Shown here piece after piece: positions 60,959 to 64,000 of a DNA stretch of 64,000 bases. Source of the DNA: Catellatospora paridis (GTDB taxonomy: Bacteria > Actinomycetota > Actinomycetes > Mycobacteriales > Micromonosporaceae); the NCBI RefSeq assembly GCF_009720365.1, contig NZ_WBZD01000043.1:1-64000 (forward strand), given 5' to 3'. Within the stretch, counting starts at the first letter, position 1, and every line of letters begins with the position of its first letter. Under the pieces are notes generated by a model. It was not told the DNA's origin. It saw only the letters and a program-made list of their open reading frames with translations, and did no database searches. The translations under genes were made by a program, and so were the position numbers.

Positions 60959-61441
60959 TCAGGTCGACAGCGACCGGATGAGACCTCCTGCGCCGATGAT
61001 CTCGATCCCGACGAGGAAGCCGTCTTCGTCGAAGTCCAGGACGATGTCGCCTCTGCCCTTCCTCTCCACGACGACGTTCTCTCGCACGCCTCCGGCAGGC
61101 ACGGGAAACAGCGACACATAGGCGGCGTCCGCGTCGGCGTCATGGTTGAGTTCGAGCGCTCGGGCACCCAGGTGAGGAATGGTCACGAACCCCTCGGTCC
61201 AGTGATCCTCGTCCAGCTGGTACGACGTGACCAGGAAACAGTCCGGCTCGTCGACGAAGCCAGGCTGGTCCCGCGTCTGCTCGATGCGCTCCTGCGCGCG
61301 CTGGTCTGATGAGTAGACGCCGAGGAGTTTGATGTCGTCGCCGCTCTGCTCATCCCAGGTCAGCTCGCCGTCTTCGGTGTGCTCGACAGTGCCGTCGAGG
61401 TTCCTGGCGTGCCTTACGTGCCAGAGGAGGTAAACCCGCAT
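60959..61441 (-). CDS. Fusion of a DUF7336-like N-terminal domain and a DUF2283 domain
   Basis: 160 residues. The first half (VYLLWHVRHARNLDGTVEHTEDGELTWDEQSGDDIKLLGVYSSDQRA) resembles DUF7336, the second half (DADADAAYVSLFPVP, then IVLDFDEDGFLVGIEIIGA) is a DUF2283 domain. Both are small domains of unknown function. DUF2283 proteins can accompany toxin-antitoxin genes, but no toxin is adjacent. The ATG is at 61441. Confidence 0.8.
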   Translation of the reverse strand: MRVYLLWHVRHARNLDGTVEHTEDGELTWDEQSGDDIKLLGVYSSDQRAQERIEQTRDQPGFVDEPDCFLVTSYQLDEDHWTEGFVTIPHLGARALELNHDADADAAYVSLFPVPAGGVRENVVVERKGRGDIVLDFDEDGFLVGIEIIGAGGLIRSLST

Positions 61442-61529
61442 AGCCGAGGAGGCTAGTCCAGGGCGCGATCCTCAGACCGCCGCTTTTCGCACACGGTCCG
61501 CCGATCCGAGACGGCCCCGAAGTAGGTGC

Positions 61530-61613
61530 CTGCGCTACCGGTGGGGAGCCAGCGACCTCTTCCTCGTCATGGACGAGCCCGACCTGCGCACGACCTGCAG
61601 CCGCTACATCTGA
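61530..61613 (+). pseudogene. Possible C-terminal remnant of a lost gene
   Basis: In one frame the plus strand reads LRYRWGASDLFLVMDEPDL and nine more residues to a TGA. It has no start codon or ribosome binding site, but the composition is protein-like. It overlaps the end of the lipoprotein gene by ten bases. Could be chance. Confidence 0.3.
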
Positions 61614-61987
61614 GCGAAGCTGTCCATTCCGGTCAGCGTGAGGATCTCGGTCCGCACGTCCGCACATCCGGTTTTTACCAGCTCATCGAGTTGACCGGCG
61701 TTTTCGGGCTTGGCACCCTGCTGGTCGAAGAACGTCGCCAGGTTCGCCGCCAGGTTGACCTTCCGTCCGACTTCGGACCCGATCCCCTTGAGCACCGGGA
61801 CCTGTTCCCGCAGGTAGGCGCAAAGGGCGTCGGCCGACAGAGACTTGCCTCCCGCTGCCGGCGCAGACGCAGACGCACCACCCGCTGGTGCCACTGCGGG
61901 CTCGCCCGTTTCAGAGCATGCGGCCAGGGACAGTGCGGCCACCATGAATACCTGAACAATCTTCAATCGCTTCACATTCGGGATCAT
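61604..61987 (-). CDS. Small lipoprotein of unknown function
   Basis: 127 residues. The N-terminus (KIVQVFMVAALSLAAC) has a lipobox LAAC; the mature protein starts SETGEPAVAPAGG and has a Ser/Ala/Pro-rich linker before a helical domain (LSADALCAYLREQVPVLKGIG, then VNLAANLATFFDQQG). Three further Cys are absent except LCAYL and TGCADV. No known function. The ATG is at 61987. Confidence 0.78.
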   Translation of the reverse strand: MIPNVKRLKIVQVFMVAALSLAACSETGEPAVAPAGGASASAPAAGGKSLSADALCAYLREQVPVLKGIGSEVGRKVNLAANLATFFDQQGAKPENAGQLDELVKTGCADVRTEILTLTGMDSFAQM

Positions 61988-62202
61988 GCCAGCTGTGGTC
62001 GTCGTACACAGCGTCAGATAGTCGCCTGTGGCGTCACTCCTTCACGTGGTAACGCACTCCGGCCGCACCACCGATGACCGGCTCGAAACCACTCCGCCGA
62101 CGGCCGGCCACAGCGGTGGCACCTCGCCACGCGCCACTCACATGCCGCCCGTGATCGAAGCACCCTGCCGGGTGTTGTCCGGGCTCACTAGGCTGACGCG
62201 CC

Positions 62203-62442
62203 ATGGAGGTCATCATCCCGGTCATCATCGTTCTCGCCGTCGTCTCGTTTCTCTGGGGGCGAGCTCATGACAGCTGGTTCGCGAAGAAGATCGGCGAGGA
62301 GGTGCGCGGGCAGACCCCACCTCGACAGGTGTCTCAGAATGACCCGGTCGTCCTGTTGGAGAAGCTGCACCGGCTCAAGGAAGCCGGCGCGTTGACCGAT
62401 GCCGAGTACGAAGTCCAGAAGGCACGCATCCTCGGCGGGTGA
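62203..62442 (+). CDS. SHOCT domain membrane protein
   Basis: 79 residues. A membrane helix at the N-terminus (VIIPVIIVLAVVSFLWG) is followed by a linker and a SHOCT domain (DPVVLLEKLHRLKEAGALTDAEYEVQKARIL), a short C-terminal oligomerisation motif. Function unknown; such proteins often occur in membrane stress systems. Confidence 0.8.
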   Translation: MEVIIPVIIVLAVVSFLWGRAHDSWFAKKIGEEVRGQTPPRQVSQNDPVVLLEKLHRLKEAGALTDAEYEVQKARILGG

Positions 62443-62556
62443 CGGCTCCGGCGCTGAGCATTGCACACCGGCTGCTTCAGCGGGCTCTGCCGCCGGGCGT
62501 ACACGGCGACCTCGTCCGTCCGATCCAAGACTCGGCGTCGCCGCCTGACATCGAGG

Positions 62557-63090
62557 TCAGAGCGAGTACGGGTAGATCGCGACCCGCTCCTGCTCGATGA
62601 CCAGTTCCACCCAGGTGCCATCGGTGTCCTCCGGCATGGAGCCTTCGACGTCGAGGAGGATCTGCCCACCGGCCAGGTCCAGCGCGGCGGCACCGTGCTC
62701 CAGGTGACGGAGCTTCCCGCGGAGCACCACACAGTGTCCTTCGGCGCCCACACCCGGCTCGCACACAGTTGACGACCTCGCGTTGCGCCCCCAGCCGATC
62801 ACGGCATCCACGGTCCACTCGACGTAGTAACCGCCGGAGGCGGCATCCCGATCACCGACCCACACGGCTACAGCACGACCGACCGGCGTCTTGATCCGAG
62901 CCAGGAGCAGGCTTCGTGAACGGTTCTCGAAACTCTCGACCTCGACGAGCACCTGCCGATGATGCACGATGACATGGGCCGTCGGCGGACCAATTGACGG
63001 TGCCGCAGGAGCACGGCGGCCGACGTCGTCTCGCAGGCTGAAGTCGTAGTCGGCATGGGCGGATACCGAGACTAGGCGACCTCCGGTCAC
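62557..63090 (-). CDS. Hypothetical protein
   Basis: 177 residues from the GTG at 63090. It contains VIVHHRQVLVEVESFENRSRSLLLARIKTPVG and EGHCVVLRGKLRHLEHGAAALDLAGGQILLDVEG, suggesting a beta-rich cytoplasmic protein. The start is uncertain; longer in-frame starts run into the GNAT gene. No family is recognised. Confidence 0.6.
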   Translation of the reverse strand: MTGGRLVSVSAHADYDFSLRDDVGRRAPAAPSIGPPTAHVIVHHRQVLVEVESFENRSRSLLLARIKTPVGRAVAVWVGDRDAASGGYYVEWTVDAVIGWGRNARSSTVCEPGVGAEGHCVVLRGKLRHLEHGAAALDLAGGQILLDVEGSMPEDTDGTWVELVIEQERVAIYPYSL

Positions 63091-63112
63091 TCCCGCCGGG
63101 GGCGATTCAGCG

Positions 63113-63670
63113 TCACGAATCTTCTTTGAGACGCGTTCCGTGGTACGGCTGGGCCGGGCGCTGGAAACACGCGCCGGATGCACGGCTGGCGACGGTGCGG
63201 ACGTGCTCGAATCCGAGCGCGGCGTAGTAAGCGTGCAGGTCGGCGTTGGTGGTCCACGCATCGAGGCGCAGCCAGAGGACTCCGGCGTCGTAGGCGCGTC
63301 CGGCAGCCCAGTCGAGCAGCTCGGAACCCAGTCCGGAACCGGCGTGCGCGAGGGGGACCATCATCTTCGAGGCGTAGAGGGCGTTGCCCGGATCGTCGGC
63401 GGGGTGCCAGAGGGTGTCGGCGTCCGGTGCACGATCGGACTTCCACAGCCCGTCGAGGTCGGCATATGCGGTCAGGGTTATCGACGCCGCCGCTGTGTCG
63501 CCCTCGTACGCCAGCCAGGTCTGCCCTGCTTGGATAGCTGCGGCGATGGCCCAGCGCGGCCACGGGGTCTGCCATTGGGCCTGCCCGCGCTCGGCCAGCC
63601 AGGCCGCGCGCTGCGTGCGCCAGTCAAGGATGGTGTCAATATCGCCCATCCGTGCGCGGCGGATGATCAT
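63113..63670 (-). CDS. GNAT family N-acetyltransferase
   Basis: 185 residues. Acetyl-CoA binding loop PLAHAGSGLGSELLDWAAGRAYDAG is the motif A of GNAT enzymes, and DLHAYYAALGFEHVRTV is motif B. Start RRARMGDIDTILDWRTQRAAWL. Its ATG overlaps the stop of the GntR-type gene by four bases, so the two are coupled. The substrate is unknown. Confidence 0.92.
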   Translation of the reverse strand: MIIRRARMGDIDTILDWRTQRAAWLAERGQAQWQTPWPRWAIAAAIQAGQTWLAYEGDTAAASITLTAYADLDGLWKSDRAPDADTLWHPADDPGNALYASKMMVPLAHAGSGLGSELLDWAAGRAYDAGVLWLRLDAWTTNADLHAYYAALGFEHVRTVASRASGACFQRPAQPYHGTRLKEDS

Positions 63671-64000
63671 CGGCGGAGCCGAGTGATGGTCTCGATGTCG
63701 CCGTGGGCCGAGACGAGCCGGACCTTGTCAGCGGCGAACGCTGCGGCGGAGATGCGCAGCGGACGGTCGGCGGTGTAGCCGGTCAGCACGTTGTGCAGCA
63801 CTGGCGTGCCTGCCGCGACGGGGATCTGCAGTAGGGCGGCTTCTATGGGCGTGGGCATGCGGGCGCTGGTGGTGGTCAGGGCGGCGACCTGGTGGTAGCC
63901 GCGCTCCCTGAGGAGTTCGGTCGTGCCCTGGGCGATGTTGTGCGGGCTGAACAGTTCCGGGGAGTCCTGGATCGAGTGCGGCACGCCGTCGACGAAGCGC
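63667..64000 (-). CDS. GntR family regulator with UTRA domain, N-terminus outside window
   Basis: Only the last 110 residues are present; the gene runs off the right edge. The UTRA ligand-binding domain is visible: DGVPHSIQDSPELF, GYHQVAALTTTSARMPTPIEAALLQIPVAAGTPVL and YTADRPLRISAAAFAADKVRLVSAHGD. The DNA-binding part lies beyond 64000. It is coupled to the downstream GNAT gene by a four-base overlap. Confidence 0.85.
   Translation of the reverse strand, partial: RFVDGVPHSIQDSPELFSPHNIAQGTTELLRERGYHQVAALTTTSARMPTPIEAALLQIPVAAGTPVLHNVLTGYTADRPLRISAAAFAADKVRLVSAHGDIETITRLRR

Overview
The window is high-GC DNA with short intergenic gaps, many GTG starts, and Ala/Arg-rich proteins. Secreted enzymes joined by Pro-Ser linkers, a CtaF-type cytochrome oxidase subunit, a WS/DGAT acyltransferase, SigE-type ECF sigma factors and EshA-like proteins all point to a filamentous actinobacterium. 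The palindromic repeats built on AAGGGCACCTT and on TTGATCATGAA fit Micromonosporaceae (Actinoplanes/Catellatospora type). I see no rRNA, tRNA, IS transposase, phage gene or CRISPR array, so the stretch looks like ordinary chromosome.

1-9.3 kb is a beta-glucan/cello-oligosaccharide locus. It holds a solute-binding lipoprotein (cut by the left edge), a CebR-like LacI repressor, a large secreted two-catalytic-domain glycosidase with three discoidin domains, and a GH1 beta-glucosidase, followed by an alditol oxidase. Copies of the palindrome GGAGAGCGCTCTCC precede the first four genes, so they probably form one regulon. 9.3-31.4 kb is mixed: sirtuin, chitinase, lipoproteins, GNAT acetyltransferase, GlxA-type regulator, amino-acid permease, DUF402, SGNH esterase, RNase H, DoxX, WS/DGAT, CsbD, CtaF, an overlapping nucleotidyltransferase-BON-phosphoesterase operon, OsmC and DUF1622 genes.

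31.5-39.3 kb is the most striking part. A DyP peroxidase with a C-terminal encapsulin-targeting peptide overlaps its family 1 encapsulin shell gene. Next come an SDR-like protein lacking the catalytic motifs, a small protein, an ECF sigma factor with an overlapping membrane protein, a family 2B (EshA-like, cyclic-nucleotide-domain) encapsulin shell, and a polyprenyl diphosphate synthase as its likely cargo. Two unrelated nanocompartment systems thus lie within 8 kb.

39.4-43.1 kb carries DUF1697, an Fpg/Nei glycosylase, a MarR-pirin divergent pair with twin operators, and a DUF2071 gene flanked by twin TTGAGC-N4-GCTCAA palindromes. 43.4-53.6 kb is a second carbohydrate locus, probably for beta-mannan: a GH63-like glucosidase, two permeases, a binding protein, a LacI repressor, a second GH1 enzyme and a secreted GH5 endo-mannanase, with a different operator (near ACTAAATCGATTTAGT). 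53.7-64 kb holds a GAF-GGDEF diguanylate cyclase, DUF1345, secreted proteins including an endonuclease I, small hypothetical proteins, a peptidoglycan-binding protein, a SHOCT protein, a GNAT enzyme and the C-terminal part of a GntR regulator.

Many gene ends carry long perfect or near-perfect inverted repeats, several unlike one another; they probably act as bidirectional terminators or are palindromic repeat elements.
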